Source of the DNA: JAEXZL01 sp049943125
Lineage (GTDB): Bacteria; Bacillota; Clostridia; Clostridiales; Clostridiaceae
Direction of reading: 5' to 3'
Length of the DNA stretch: 64,000 bases
Assembly (NCBI RefSeq): GCF_049943125.1
Contig: NZ_CP188040.1
Coordinates: forward strand, 124,001-188,000
Shown here: piece by piece, positions 25,582-34,964 of the stretch
How the letters are laid out: each line of letters opens with the position of its first letter
How positions within the stretch are numbered: position 1 is the stretch's first letter
Translations under genes and position numbers: made by a program
The notes under the pieces: model-generated
Seen by the model: only the letters and a program-made list of their open reading frames with translations
Told to the model about the DNA's origin: nothing
Databases searched by the model: none

Positions 25582-26535
25582 TTAAACCTGTATATTGTTC
25601 TCCCTGGCATAATAGAACAAATATTGCTGAGCAAAGCCTGAAAGCTCTCCGAACTTTTCTCTAGCAAAAATTCGCATCTTAGGCAGTGAAACATCTGGTG
25701 CTAAATAAAAATGCTGCATGGCTCTCTTCACCCACACATCTACTGGGAAGGCTGAATATTTCCCCATGGAAAATAACATTATACAATCAGCAACCTTAGG
25801 TCCAATTCCAGAGAAATTCTGCAGAGCTATATGGCAAGCATCGGCATCGAGAGCCTTAATGGCATTCAAGTCATAAGCTAATAGCTCCTGCAGCTCTACA
25901 GGGTTCTCTAAAAACTGTCCCTCTGAATTTTCTCTTGCCTTTATCTCATCGATTACCATGTTCACCTTTGCTACCGTATCACTTAAATATTTGCTTCTAA
26001 AGGAAGCACCACAGGCTTCGAAGGCTTCAGCTCCTAGTCCCTTAAGCTCCTCTGGGGTTGGAAAAGCATAATAGGTATTTCCTTTGTATTCTATGGGCTT
26101 ACCATAAGCTTCACTGATTCTTTTTATGGTTTTCATAATCACCGGTATACTGTTTCTTGCGGATATAATAAAGGAAAGGGTTATTTCAAAGGGATCCTGC
26201 TGCAGTAGCCTTATTCCATGACCATATTCCACAGCCTTATGGAGCAGAGGATCCTCTGAAAGCTCTTCTTTTATCTTACCGTAATCTCTCTGAAGGTCAA
26301 AATACTGCTCCCATATCCCGCTAAAATCCTCCAGGGTAGTGTTATAAATAATAACGTCCTCTCCCTGCTTTTCCAGCTCTATCACTCTTCCACGGGCCAC
26401 TCCTATGTAATTTCCATTTTGCTGTCTTTCCCATCTAAAGCACTGGCCACAATCAAAAATATGAGGAAGCTCAAAATTCTTAACTCCTCTTATTACAACT
26501 CCTTCTGGTATTGCTTCTACAATTTTATAATCCAT
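25582..26535 (-). CDS. ogg: 8-oxoguanine DNA glycosylase/AP lyase (OGG1-like)
   Basis: A base-excision-repair enzyme of 317 residues that removes oxidised guanine from DNA. The N-terminal OGG domain contains FDCGQCFRWERQQNG. The HhH-GPD core has FSGIGPKVADCIMLFSMG followed by AFPVDVWVKRAM. The Lys of PKVADC matches the catalytic Lys249 of human OGG1, and the Asp of PVDVW matches Asp268. The ATG at 26533-26535 has AGGTGATAAAT before it and is preferred over a GTG 9 nt upstream. It is probably monocistronic or follows nfnB weakly, since a terminator separates them. Confidence 0.93.
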   Translation of the reverse strand: MDYKIVEAIPEGVVIRGVKNFELPHIFDCGQCFRWERQQNGNYIGVARGRVIELEKQGEDVIIYNTTLEDFSGIWEQYFDLQRDYGKIKEELSEDPLLHKAVEYGHGIRLLQQDPFEITLSFIISARNSIPVIMKTIKRISEAYGKPIEYKGNTYYAFPTPEELKGLGAEAFEACGASFRSKYLSDTVAKVNMVIDEIKARENSEGQFLENPVELQELLAYDLNAIKALDADACHIALQNFSGIGPKVADCIMLFSMGKYSAFPVDVWVKRAMQHFYLAPDVSLPKMRIFAREKFGELSGFAQQYLFYYARENNIQV

Positions 26536-26650
26536 ATTTATCACCTGCTTCTTTCTTTTTCAATAATTTCTTCTAAAGTTTCTGCTACCACAGCAATATT
26601 AATCTCATTATAGATTAATTTATTAAAAAAGAGAACAGACTTTTTGGATA

Positions 26651-26696
26651 AAAATACTCCAGCTATTAAATAGTAGTAACTACCTAATAGCTGGAG
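26651..26696 (-). terminator. Terminator after nfnB
   Basis: Minus-strand stem (26685-26696 with 26657-26668, 12 bp) with a 16-nt loop, followed by TATTTTTAT. It separates nfnB from the glycosylase gene. Confidence 0.75.
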
Positions 26697-26722
26697 CAAA
26701 ATTATTTCTATTATTGAACGCT

Positions 26723-28111
26723 CTATTTACTTACGGCAATATAATTATCTATAGCCTCAGCAGCCTTCTTACCAGCACCCATAGCAAGGATTACTGTAGC
26801 TGCTCCAGTAACAGCATCCCCTCCGGCATAAACACCTTCTCTGGAGGTAAGACCCGTTTCTTCATCGGCTACTATACATCTCCATTTATTAGTATCCAAG
26901 CCTTTAGTAGTGGAGGATATAAGTGGATTTGGAGAGGTCCCCAGGGACATAATTACAGTATCCACTTCCATGATAAACTCTGAGCCAGCAACCTCTACAG
27001 GTCTTCTTCTTCCTGAAGCATCTGGTGCTCCCAGTTCCATTCTAATACACTTCATTCCCTTAACCCAGCCATTTTCATCCTGAAGAATTTCAATAGGATT
27101 AACGAGGGTGTCGAAGATAACCCCTTCCTCCTTGGCATGGTGTACCTCCTCTATTCTTGCAGGAAGCTCAGCTTCACTTCTCCTGTATACGATATGGGAT
27201 TCTGCTCCAAGGCGGAGGGCAGTTCTAGCGGCATCCATGGCCACATTTCCTCCTCCAACTATAGCTGCTTTCTTTCCAAGCTTTATAGGAGTGGAATAAT
27301 CCTCCTTAAAGGCCTTCATGAGGTTGCTTCTTGTAAGGAATTCATTAGCAGAAAATACCCCATTGGAATTCTCTCCTGGTATTCCCATAAACTTTGGTAG
27401 CCCAGCTCCTGAACCTATAAACACAGCCTTAAAGCCTTCCTCTTGAAGAAGCTCATCGATAGTTACAGTCCTTCCAACTATTACATTGGTTTCTATCTTA
27501 ACACCGAGCTTTTTAACATTCTCTACCTCATGCTTAACTACTGTATCCTTAGGAAGTCTGAATTCAGGAATACCGTAGACAAGAACTCCACCTGGCTCGT
27601 GAAGAGCTTCAAAGATGGTTACATCATAGCCCTTCTTTGCCAAGTCTCCAGCGCAGGTAAGCCCTGCAGGTCCGCTGCCTATAACTGCTACCTTCACACC
27701 CTTTGACTCCTGCTTCTCAGAAAGGTCTATGTTATTCTCTCTGCTCCAGTCCGCTACAAATCTCTCAAGCTTTCCAATAGCTACGGCCTCTCCCTTAATC
27801 CCAAGGACACATTTCCCCTCGCACTGGCTTTCCTGAGGGCAAACTCTTCCACAAACAGCAGGTAGAGCACTATCTCTGGCAATAGTCTTTGCAGCAGCTT
27901 CAAATTCTCCATTCTTCACCTGCTGTATGAATTCAGGTATTCCTATAGTCACAGGACACTGAGTAACGCAGAGGGGCTTTTTACAATTCAAGCATCTTGC
28001 TGCTTCAGCCATGGCTTCCTCAGGAGTATAGCCAAGACAAACCTCTTCAAAGTTTCTAGCTCTTTTCTCGGGCGCCTGTTCACTAATAGGTATCCTTTTC
28101 ATTCTATCCAT
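26723..28111 (-). CDS. nfnB: NADH-dependent ferredoxin:NADP+ oxidoreductase, subunit B (NfnB)
   Basis: A 462-residue flavoprotein resembling the small subunit of glutamate synthase. The N-terminal cysteines bind two 4Fe-4S clusters (CLNCKKPLCVTQCP, then CGRVCPQESQCEGKC). FAD- and NAD(P)-binding GxGxxG motifs follow (AVIGSGPAGLTCAGDLAKKG, then AAIVGGGNVAMDAARTA). With NfnA it couples reduced ferredoxin and NADH oxidation to NADP+ reduction by electron bifurcation. It overlaps nfnA as TAATG. Annotation as GltA is common, but the pairing with the NfnA-type gene and the lack of a large glutamate synthase subunit support Nfn. Confidence 0.93.
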   Translation of the reverse strand: MDRMKRIPISEQAPEKRARNFEEVCLGYTPEEAMAEAARCLNCKKPLCVTQCPVTIGIPEFIQQVKNGEFEAAAKTIARDSALPAVCGRVCPQESQCEGKCVLGIKGEAVAIGKLERFVADWSRENNIDLSEKQESKGVKVAVIGSGPAGLTCAGDLAKKGYDVTIFEALHEPGGVLVYGIPEFRLPKDTVVKHEVENVKKLGVKIETNVIVGRTVTIDELLQEEGFKAVFIGSGAGLPKFMGIPGENSNGVFSANEFLTRSNLMKAFKEDYSTPIKLGKKAAIVGGGNVAMDAARTALRLGAESHIVYRRSEAELPARIEEVHHAKEEGVIFDTLVNPIEILQDENGWVKGMKCIRMELGAPDASGRRRPVEVAGSEFIMEVDTVIMSLGTSPNPLISSTTKGLDTNKWRCIVADEETGLTSREGVYAGGDAVTGAATVILAMGAGKKAAEAIDNYIAVSK

Positions 28112-29001
28112 TACTCTTCACCTCCGCAGCCACAACCACCGTGATGGTGGGTGTCCCCTTCTTCCTCTTTAAGGATAGCCCTGCCTTCCTCACTCTTATA
28201 CATGGCCTGCCTTCTCATAGCCTCATCAAATTTTACTAAATGACCATCAAATTCCGGTCCATCTACACAAGCAAACTTAACCTCATCCCCTACAGTAACC
28301 CTGCAGGCACCGCACATCCCTGTGCCATCTACCATTATGGGGTTTAAGCTTACTATGGTAGGTATATTAAGCTCTTTGGTTAAAAGACATACAAATTTCA
28401 TCATTATCATTGGTCCTATAGCAATAGCTAGGTCATAGTGCTTGCCTTCATTAATTACAAGATTCTTAAGCTTTTCCGTTACCATTCCCTTAAAACCATA
28501 GGAACCATCATCCGTTGCGATGTAGAGGTTACCAGCTACAGCCCTCATCTCTTCTTCAAGGATAACAAGCTCCTTATTTTTTGCCCCTACTATAACATCA
28601 CAGGAAATCCCTCTCTCGTGAAGCCACTTAACCTGAGGATATACAGGAGCCGTTCCTACTCCCCCTGCAATGAATATCATTTTTTTATTCTTTAATTCCT
28701 CTAAGGATTCCTCTACCATTTCTGAAGGTCTTCCTAAAGGACCCACAAAGTCCTGGAAATAATCTCCCTCATTTAAAATCGCCATCTGCTTAGTAGAATT
28801 TCCAAGTGTTTGAAATACTATAGTTACTGAGCCTCTCTCACCATCATAATCACAGATAGTAAGCGGAACTCTCTCTCCCCTCTCATCAAGCTTAACTATT
28901 ACAAACTGCCCTGGATGACAGGATCTAGCTACCCTGGGTGCCTCAACATCCATGAGATAAATGTTATTAGCAAGAAGCCTCTTACTTAAAATCTTATACA
29001 T
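28111..29001 (-). CDS. nfnA: NADH-dependent ferredoxin:NADP+ oxidoreductase, subunit A (NfnA)
   Basis: A 296-residue ferredoxin-NADP reductase-type subunit. The FAD-binding barrel contains RVPLTICDYD, the NAD-binding part contains FIAGGVGTAPVYPQVKWL, and the C-terminal cysteines of GMCGACRVTVGDEVKFACVD bind a 2Fe-2S cluster. The C-terminus has an odd metal-binding-looking tail (HHHGGCGCGGEE). NfnAB balances NADH, NADPH and ferredoxin pools in butyrate-forming clostridia such as C. kluyveri. First gene of the nfnAB operon. The 316-nt gap upstream (29002-29317) is AT-rich and holds its promoter region and the hbd terminator. Confidence 0.94.
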   Translation of the reverse strand: MYKILSKRLLANNIYLMDVEAPRVARSCHPGQFVIVKLDERGERVPLTICDYDGERGSVTIVFQTLGNSTKQMAILNEGDYFQDFVGPLGRPSEMVEESLEELKNKKMIFIAGGVGTAPVYPQVKWLHERGISCDVIVGAKNKELVILEEEMRAVAGNLYIATDDGSYGFKGMVTEKLKNLVINEGKHYDLAIAIGPMIMMKFVCLLTKELNIPTIVSLNPIMVDGTGMCGACRVTVGDEVKFACVDGPEFDGHLVKFDEAMRRQAMYKSEEGRAILKEEEGDTHHHGGCGCGGEE

Positions 29002-29276
29002 CTCATTTCCCCCTAATATTATTCATTTGCAAAAATTCTCACAATTTATTTTATCACATCAAGACAATTTTTTCACAAATTTTTTACTAATAAAAAAAAC
29101 AAATTTAATAAGATTTTGTAGTTTTATACATTTATAAAGGAACTATTTCTATAGTAAAAAAATTTCTCCTCTTAAAATATATATTTATATTAAAATCCCC
29201 TCTATTATTTATGAGTTTATATTTTTATTTACAGCTACTATAAAGAACAGGCTCAAATATAAGTACGCTATAAACA

Positions 29277-29305
29277 AAGAACCGACAGTGTATATGCCGG
29301 TTCTT
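29277..29305 (-). terminator. Terminator after hbd (end of the bcs operon)
   Basis: Stem AAGAACCG/CGGTTCTT with a 13-nt loop; on the minus strand it is followed by TGTTTATAG. It closes the crt-bcd-etfB-etfA-hbd operon. Confidence 0.7.
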
Positions 29306-29317
29306 TTTAACTACAAA

Positions 29318-30166
29318 TTATTTGCTATAATCGAAAACACCTTTTTTGGTTTTTCTTCCGAGCCAGTTTGCTCTAACATATTTTCTCATAAGGCTGTGTG
29401 CCCTGTATTTGCTATCTCCAGTTTCACTGTAAAGAACATCCATTATAGCAAGACAAACATCAAGACCAACTAAATCTCCTAGTGCTAGTGGTCCCATAGG
29501 ATGATTGGCACCCAGCATCATTGCCTTATCGATATCCTCTGGGCTAGCTAGTCCCTCTGCCATTATTCCGAAGGCTTCATTAATCATAGGAATAAGTATT
29601 CTATTAACTACAAAACCAGGAGCCTCAGCTACCTCAACAGGATCCTTACCTATAGCTACAGAAACTTCCTTTACCTTGTCAAAGGTTTCCTGAGAGGTTG
29701 CCATTCCCTTAATTATCTCCACAAGCTTCATAACCTGTGCAGGATTGAAGAAATGCATTCCAATAACCTTATCTGGTCTCATAGTAGCTGCTGCTACCTC
29801 AGTTATGGATAGGGATGAAGTATTTGTAGCTAATATAGTTTTCTCTTCACAAATCTTATCTAGCTCAGCAAAGATTTCTTTTTTAATCTTCATATTCTCT
29901 ACTGCAGCCTCAACTACTAGATCGCAGTCAGCAGCAAGGTTAAGATCAGTAGTTCCTGAAATTCTGGATAGTATCGCTTCCTTATCCTCCTCAGTAATCT
30001 TGCCCTTAGCAACTAATTTGCCAAGACCTTTTCCTATTCCTGCAAGTCCTCTGTCTACAAATTCGTCCTTGATATCCCTCAGGATAACCTCATAGCCCTT
30101 TTGTGCAAAAGCTTGAGCTATACCTGCTCCCATGGTACCAGCACCTAATACAAATATCTTTTCCAT
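29318..30166 (-). CDS. hbd: 3-hydroxybutyryl-CoA dehydrogenase
   Basis: Reduces acetoacetyl-CoA to 3-hydroxybutyryl-CoA with NAD(P)H in the butyrate pathway. The 282-residue protein has the N-terminal Rossmann motif FVLGAGTMGAGIAQAFAQKG, the family signature region GMHFFNPAQVMKLVEII (catalytic His-Glu pair with Glu in MKLVE), and a C-terminal dimerisation domain. It is the last gene of the operon, 17 nt after etfA, with GGAGGGATTTTTA before the ATG. Confidence 0.98.
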   Translation of the reverse strand: MEKIFVLGAGTMGAGIAQAFAQKGYEVILRDIKDEFVDRGLAGIGKGLGKLVAKGKITEEDKEAILSRISGTTDLNLAADCDLVVEAAVENMKIKKEIFAELDKICEEKTILATNTSSLSITEVAAATMRPDKVIGMHFFNPAQVMKLVEIIKGMATSQETFDKVKEVSVAIGKDPVEVAEAPGFVVNRILIPMINEAFGIMAEGLASPEDIDKAMMLGANHPMGPLALGDLVGLDVCLAIMDVLYSETGDSKYRAHSLMRKYVRANWLGRKTKKGVFDYSK

Positions 30167-30183
30167 TAAAAATCCCTCCTATA

Positions 30184-31191
30184 TTAATTATCTTCTTTCA
30201 TGGCCTTAGCCTGAGCAATAATTTCAGGAATTACCTTATTTAAATCTCCAACGATAGCTAAATCCGCGGCCTTCATGATAGGCGCACTTTCATCCTTATT
30301 GATAGCAATAATGTAATCTGAATCCTGCATACCAGCTAAATGCTGTATAGCTCCAGAAATACCACATGCAATGTATATAGTAGGTCTTACAGTCTTTCCT
30401 GTTTGTCCAACCTGATAATCCTTTTCTCTCCAACCGCTGTCTACCGCTGCTCTGGAAGCTCCAACAGTTCCTCCCAAAGCCTCAGCTAAATCCTCTAAAA
30501 GCTTGAAGTTCTCTTTTGCACCTACTCCTCTACCACCGGAAACTATTATATTAGCATCAGCAATATCGGCTATTTCCTTATGCTCCTTATGAACCTCAAC
30601 AATTTCAGTTCTAATGTCTTCAGGCTTTAAATTAACCTCTACCTTTTCAATGGAAGCTTCATGAGCAGGAGTACTATTCTTTTCAAAAACTCCTGGTCTT
30701 ACAGTAGCCATCTGCGGTCTGTGAGCCTCACAGGCTATCGTTGCCATAAGGTTTCCACCAAAGGCAGGTCTAGTTGCAAGCAAGAACTTTGTATCAGGAT
30801 CTACATCTAAGGAAGTACAGTCTGCTGTTAATCCTGTCCCTAATTTTGCTGCAACTCTAGGACCTAAATCTCTTCCTATAAAGGTTGCTCCAATAAACAT
30901 AACTTCTGGTTTTCTTTCTGTAGCTAAATCACTTATAACTTTAGTATAACCGTCTGTAGTATAACGGGCAAGTAGTGGATGATCTGCCACTAAAACCTCA
31001 TCGGCACCATGTGCTGCCAGTTCCTTTGCTAAAGCTTCTATATTTTCACCTAATAAAAGTGCTGTTAACTTAACACCAAGCTTATCAGCTATCTTTTTAC
31101 CTTCTCCTAAGAGCTCCAGGGAAACCTTTTGAAGCTTACCTTCTCTCTGCTCTGCAAAAACCCATACGCCCTTGTAATCAGCAATATTCAT
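30184..31191 (-). CDS. etfA: Electron transfer flavoprotein alpha subunit (butyryl-CoA dehydrogenase complex)
   Basis: A 335-residue EtfA. With EtfB and Bcd it couples exergonic crotonyl-CoA reduction by NADH to endergonic ferredoxin reduction (flavin-based bifurcation). The FAD-binding C-terminal part is clear: GAKENFKLLEDLAEALGG, GWREKDYQVGQTGKTVRP, YIACGISGAIQHLAGM and IIAINKDESAPI. Unlike the second EtfA in this window (53291-54481) it has no N-terminal ferredoxin domain. It lies 19 nt after etfB. Confidence 0.98.
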   Translation of the reverse strand: MNIADYKGVWVFAEQREGKLQKVSLELLGEGKKIADKLGVKLTALLLGENIEALAKELAAHGADEVLVADHPLLARYTTDGYTKVISDLATERKPEVMFIGATFIGRDLGPRVAAKLGTGLTADCTSLDVDPDTKFLLATRPAFGGNLMATIACEAHRPQMATVRPGVFEKNSTPAHEASIEKVEVNLKPEDIRTEIVEVHKEHKEIADIADANIIVSGGRGVGAKENFKLLEDLAEALGGTVGASRAAVDSGWREKDYQVGQTGKTVRPTIYIACGISGAIQHLAGMQDSDYIIAINKDESAPIMKAADLAIVGDLNKVIPEIIAQAKAMKEDN

Positions 31192-31210
31192 TATTTTTAC
31201 CCCCTCTTAG

Positions 31211-31993
31211 CTAGATGTAGTGCCTTTCTTTCATTTTTTTAAGCAGATAGCTTGCAGCTTCCTGTGGTGGAAGATTTACTATCTCACCCTGACCTTTAGC
31301 TTCCTTAGTCATGGATTTTTTAACCTTGGTAGGTGATCCTGAAAGTCCAAGCTCTTTCTTGTCTACATCCATTTCATCGGCAGTCATTATTCTGATTTCC
31401 TTGTTAGCAGATTCGAATATTAAGGCTGCATGCATGTATCTTGGCTCATTTAATTCCTTGATAGCTGTTAAAACTACAGGCTTATTTACTTTTAATATTT
31501 CATAACCATCCTCTAAAGCTCTATTTATAAGAAGGTAATCTCCTTCTACCTTTACTTCCTGCACGTAGGTAACCTGTGGCAGGTCTAAATGCTCAGCTAG
31601 TTCAGGACCAACCTGAGCAGTATCTCCATCAATCGCTTGTCTTCCTGCAAATATTATGTCAAAATCTCCTAAGGTTCTAATAGCTCCAGCTAATGCTTTT
31701 GAAGTAGCTAGAGTATCGGCACCAGCAAAGGCTCTGTCTGTTATGAGTATAGCTTCATCAGCCCCCATGGAAAGTGCTTCTCTTAAAGCATCCTTAGCCT
31801 GAAGTGGTCCCATGCTTATCACTGTTACATGAGCTCCATATTTATCTTTAAGAGCAAGTGCTTCTTCTAAAGCATGCTTGTCCTCAGGGTTTATTATTGA
31901 AGGTACACCTTCTCTTATTAATGTACCCGTCTTAGGATCAATTTTTACTATTGCTGTATCAGGTACTTGTTTAACACAAACTATGATATTCAT
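31211..31993 (-). CDS. etfB: Electron transfer flavoprotein beta subunit (butyryl-CoA dehydrogenase complex)
   Basis: A 260-residue EtfB carrying the bifurcating flavin and NADH site in this type of complex. Signature segments are MNIIVCVKQVPDTAIVKIDP, the nucleotide loop GRQAIDGDTAQVGPELAEHL and the conserved VNKPVVLTAIKELNEPRYM. Between bcd and etfA in the standard clostridial order. Confidence 0.98.
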   Translation of the reverse strand: MNIIVCVKQVPDTAIVKIDPKTGTLIREGVPSIINPEDKHALEEALALKDKYGAHVTVISMGPLQAKDALREALSMGADEAILITDRAFAGADTLATSKALAGAIRTLGDFDIIFAGRQAIDGDTAQVGPELAEHLDLPQVTYVQEVKVEGDYLLINRALEDGYEILKVNKPVVLTAIKELNEPRYMHAALIFESANKEIRIMTADEMDVDKKELGLSGSPTKVKKSMTKEAKGQGEIVNLPPQEAASYLLKKMKERHYI

Positions 31994-32005
31994 TACACTG
32001 CCCCC

Positions 32006-33145
32006 TTATTTTAAAGCATTGCCAGCGATAACCATTTTTTGAACCTGTGAGGTACCCTCATAGATTTCTGTTATCTTCGCATCTCTCATCATTCTTTCTA
32101 CAGGATAATCCTTAGTATAGCCATAGCCACCAAAGATCTGAACTGCCTTTGTAGTAACCTCCATAGCTACTTCAGAAGCAAACAACTTAGCTCTTGCAGC
32201 TTCAGTGCTGTAAGGAAGCTTATGCATTTTATTCCAGGCAGCCTTGTACACTAAATATCTAGCTGCTTCTATCTTAACGTCCATATCTGCTATCATCCAC
32301 TGTAGTCCCTGGAAGGCTGAAAGCGGCTTTCCAAACTGCTTTCTTTCCTTCATGTACTTAACTGCTTCCTCTAAAGCACCCTCAGCTATACCTAAGGCTT
32401 GAGCTGCTATACCTATTCTACCTCCATCGAGAGTTTTCATAGCTATACCAAAGCCTTTGCCTTCTTGTCCTAAGAGATTTTCTTTAGGAACTATGCAGTT
32501 TTCCATGATGAGCTCTGCTGTAGAAGATGCTCTTATACCAAGCTTATTCTCTATCTTTCCTATGGAGAAGCCAGGGAAGCTCTTTTCTACTATGAAGGCA
32601 CTTATCCCTTTTGTTCCCTTGGAGCGGTCTGTCATTGCAAAGATAATAAAGGTATCTGCATATCCACCATTGGTAATAAATATTTTTGAACCATTAAGCA
32701 CATAATGGTCTCCTTCAAGTCTTGCCACTGTCTGCTGCCCTGCAGCATCTGTACCAGCATTTGGTTCAGTAAGACCAAAGGCACCAAGCTTTTCTCCCTT
32801 AGCTAGAGGAGGAAGATATTTTTCCTTCTGAGCTGGAGTGCCGAAGGCTTCAACCACTGCAGCACACAAGGATACATGTGCAGAAAGGATAACTCCTGTA
32901 GTTCCACAAGCCTTTGAAAGCTCCTCTACGGCAAGTATGTAGGACAAATAATCCCCACCAGCACCACCATACTCCTTAGAGAAAGGAATACCCATAAGGC
33001 CATACTTAGCCATTTTTTCTATATTTTCCAGAGGAAATCTTTCTGTTTCATCGATTTCTCCTGCAATTGGCGCAACTTCATTCTGTGCAAATTCCCTTAC
33101 TAACTGTTTTATAAGTTCTTGCTCCTTGGATAAACCAAATTCCAT
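32006..33145 (-). CDS. bcd: Butyryl-CoA dehydrogenase
   Basis: A 379-residue FAD acyl-CoA dehydrogenase that reduces crotonyl-CoA to butyryl-CoA with EtfAB. Signature 1 is GAFGLTEPNAGTDAAGQQT, and the flavin segments ITNGGYADTFIIFA and QIFGGYGYTKDYPVERMMRD are present. The catalytic base is the Glu of AKITEIYEGTSQVQKMVIA. Length and context are standard. It lies 25 nt after crt. Confidence 0.98.
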   Translation of the reverse strand: MEFGLSKEQELIKQLVREFAQNEVAPIAGEIDETERFPLENIEKMAKYGLMGIPFSKEYGGAGGDYLSYILAVEELSKACGTTGVILSAHVSLCAAVVEAFGTPAQKEKYLPPLAKGEKLGAFGLTEPNAGTDAAGQQTVARLEGDHYVLNGSKIFITNGGYADTFIIFAMTDRSKGTKGISAFIVEKSFPGFSIGKIENKLGIRASSTAELIMENCIVPKENLLGQEGKGFGIAMKTLDGGRIGIAAQALGIAEGALEEAVKYMKERKQFGKPLSAFQGLQWMIADMDVKIEAARYLVYKAAWNKMHKLPYSTEAARAKLFASEVAMEVTTKAVQIFGGYGYTKDYPVERMMRDAKITEIYEGTSQVQKMVIAGNALK

Positions 33146-33170
33146 TTATTATACCCCCTAATATATAATG

Positions 33171-33956
33171 CTATTTATTTTGAAAGTTCTTTTCTGCTCT
33201 CTTTTCTACAAAAGCAGTCATTCCTTCCTTTTGATCCTGTGAGGAAAAGCATTCTCCAAAGACCTCTGCCTCATAGCTTATAGCAGTATCCATATCCATC
33301 TGCATCCCTCTATTTATTGCAGCTTTACTGAGCTTTACAGCAATAGGTGCTTGTTTAGCTATGGTTAAAGCAAGAGCCTTAGCCTCTTCCATTAAGCTTT
33401 CTGGAGCCACAATTTTATTAACAAGGCCAATTCTTAAAGCTTCATCAGCCTTGATAACCTTACCAGTATAGATTAATTCTTTTGCCATACCAAGGCCAAC
33501 CACTCTTGCTAAACGCTGGGTTCCACCAAAGCCAGGAGTGATTCCAAGACCAACTTCTGGTTGTCCAAATTTAGCCTTTTCAGAAGCTATTCTTATGTCA
33601 CAGGAAAGGGATAATTCACAGCCTCCTCCCAGAGCAAAGCCACCTATAGCAGCTATCACTGGCTTTTCTAAGGTTTCTAATCTTCTGAAAACTTTATTTC
33701 CAAGAATAGAGAACCTTCTGCCTTCCTGCACAGTGAGATCCTTCATTTCTGTAATATCTGCTCCAGCAACGAAAGCCTTTTCACCAGCCCCAGTTAAAAT
33801 AACAGCATATATACTGTCGTCCTCTTCTAATAGGTCCAGCACAGAGTTTAATTCTACTAAGGTCTCACTATTTAAGGCATTTAAAGCCTTGGGTCTATTA
33901 ATAGTGACTGTAGCGATATTTCCTTCTTTTTCAAATAATACATTATTAAGTTCCAT
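33171..33956 (-). CDS. crt: 3-hydroxybutyryl-CoA dehydratase (crotonase)
   Basis: A 261-residue enoyl-CoA hydratase family enzyme that dehydrates 3-hydroxybutyryl-CoA to crotonyl-CoA. It has the oxyanion-hole segments VAGADITEM and AIGGFALGGGCELSLSCD and the catalytic glutamates in GCELS and QPEVGLGITPGFGGTQR. It is the first gene of the operon, with AAGGAGG before the ATG. No thiolase gene lies in the window. The 375-nt gap upstream (33957-34331) holds its promoter region, a possible Rex half-palindrome, and the rex terminator. Confidence 0.97.
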   Translation of the reverse strand: MELNNVLFEKEGNIATVTINRPKALNALNSETLVELNSVLDLLEEDDSIYAVILTGAGEKAFVAGADITEMKDLTVQEGRRFSILGNKVFRRLETLEKPVIAAIGGFALGGGCELSLSCDIRIASEKAKFGQPEVGLGITPGFGGTQRLARVVGLGMAKELIYTGKVIKADEALRIGLVNKIVAPESLMEEAKALALTIAKQAPIAVKLSKAAINRGMQMDMDTAISYEAEVFGECFSSQDQKEGMTAFVEKRAEKNFQNK

Positions 33957-34078
33957 TCAGTTTCCTCCTTAAATATCATTAAATTATCAACCCTTAATAA
34001 GTGTATAAATTATGTTCTACTACTTCTTAAGAATAAGCTTTAGTAAAACACTATTAGTAACTTGTCCTTTTCAATAAA

Positions 34079-34096
34079 TCGTATAAATTTTAACAA
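34079..34096. promoter_or_regulatory. Candidate Rex operator upstream of crt
   Basis: TCGTATAAATTTTAACAA compares with the Rex consensus TTGTTAA-N4-TTAACAA: 7 of 7 in the right half and 4 of 7 in the left. It lies about 125 nt upstream of crt. Control of crt-bcd-etf-hbd by Rex is established in several clostridia; this particular site is inferred. Confidence 0.4.
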
Positions 34097-34198
34097 TGTT
34101 TAAATGTATTATATCTAAATTCAAGAAGCCTTAGCGACATATTATTACAATTTACTCCTTGTAAATTTAAAAATATACCACTTAACAATTCTATAGAG

Positions 34199-34240
34199 AA
34201 AAAAAAATGATAATCAAAGCTTGAAGCCTCAATTATCATT
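34199..34240 (-). terminator. Terminator after rex
   Basis: Minus-strand stem of about 17 bp (outer arms 34232-34240 with 34206-34214, extended inward with G-U pairs), followed by a run of seven T. It uncouples rex from the crt operon. Confidence 0.85.
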
Positions 34241-34331
34241 ATATAACTTTGTTAATTTTTTTGCAATATAATATTCTAATAATTATGGTTTATTTTACAA
34301 GTCATAATTTTTATAAAAATATATTGCGAGA

Positions 34332-34964
34332 TTAATTATTTTCATTAAGAAGATATATCAGTGTCAACAAACTCTCGCTAAGATGAACATTTTCAATGGT
34401 CACTTCATTAGGAGCTGAAAGGTCTACAGGAGCAAAGTTCCAGATACCTTTTATCCCTCCCTTTACCATCATGTCACATACCTTTTGAGCGTTAGTCTGA
34501 GGAACACATATTACTCCTATATCTACGGAATTCCCCTCTAAAAACTCTGGTAAATCGTCGATGTCGCTTATTTCAATATCTCTGATTCTTATGCCTACAA
34601 GCTTTGGATTAGCATCATAAATACCCTTTAAATTAAACCCAAGCTTTTCAAATCTTGTGTAATTAGCAATAGCCTGACCTAAGTTTCCAGCACCAACAAT
34701 TATGTAGTCATATTCCTTGTTAAGACCTAGTATAGCACTAATCTGGTTATAAAGATCCTTAACATTATAACCATAACCCTGCTGACCAAAGTCTCCAAAG
34801 CAGTTTAAATCCTGCCTTATCTGTGAAGCAGTAAAACCTATCTTTTCACTGAGCTCCTTAGAGGAAATTCTATCAACGTCATTTTTAAGTAAGTCCATTA
34901 AATACCTCTGGTATTTAGGAAGTCTTTTAATAACGGCCATAGAAACATTTTTTTTCTTATCCAT
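34332..34964 (-). CDS. rex: Redox-sensing transcriptional repressor Rex
   Basis: A 210-residue dimeric repressor that leaves DNA when NADH/NAD+ is high. The N-terminal winged helix includes AVIKRLPKYQRYLMDLL, SSKELSEKIGFTASQIRQDL and FGQQGYGYNV. The Rossmann domain has YIIVGAGNLGQAIANY, and the domain-swapped C-terminal helix follows. The ATG at 34962-34964 is chosen over a GTG at 34973 because GAAGAGG then lies at 8 nt. It sits upstream of the butyrate operon on the same strand, as in many clostridia. Confidence 0.97.
   Translation of the reverse strand: MDKKKNVSMAVIKRLPKYQRYLMDLLKNDVDRISSKELSEKIGFTASQIRQDLNCFGDFGQQGYGYNVKDLYNQISAILGLNKEYDYIIVGAGNLGQAIANYTRFEKLGFNLKGIYDANPKLVGIRIRDIEISDIDDLPEFLEGNSVDIGVICVPQTNAQKVCDMMVKGGIKGIWNFAPVDLSAPNEVTIENVHLSESLLTLIYLLNENN

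Noticed and set aside
26542..26640. Short minus-strand frame ending just before the glycosylase gene (…AVVAETLEEIIEKERSR)
   Set aside because: Plausible helix, but no ATG, GTG or TTG with a ribosome-binding site could be placed, and it is under 40 codons.
26723..28111. Glutamate synthase small subunit (GltD)
   Set aside because: Similar in sequence, but it is coupled as TAATG to an NfnA-type subunit and no large glutamate synthase gene is present. NfnB is the better call.
33538..33972. 144-codon plus-strand open frame opposite crt
   Set aside because: Antisense shadow of the crotonase gene; no start signal or recognisable domain.
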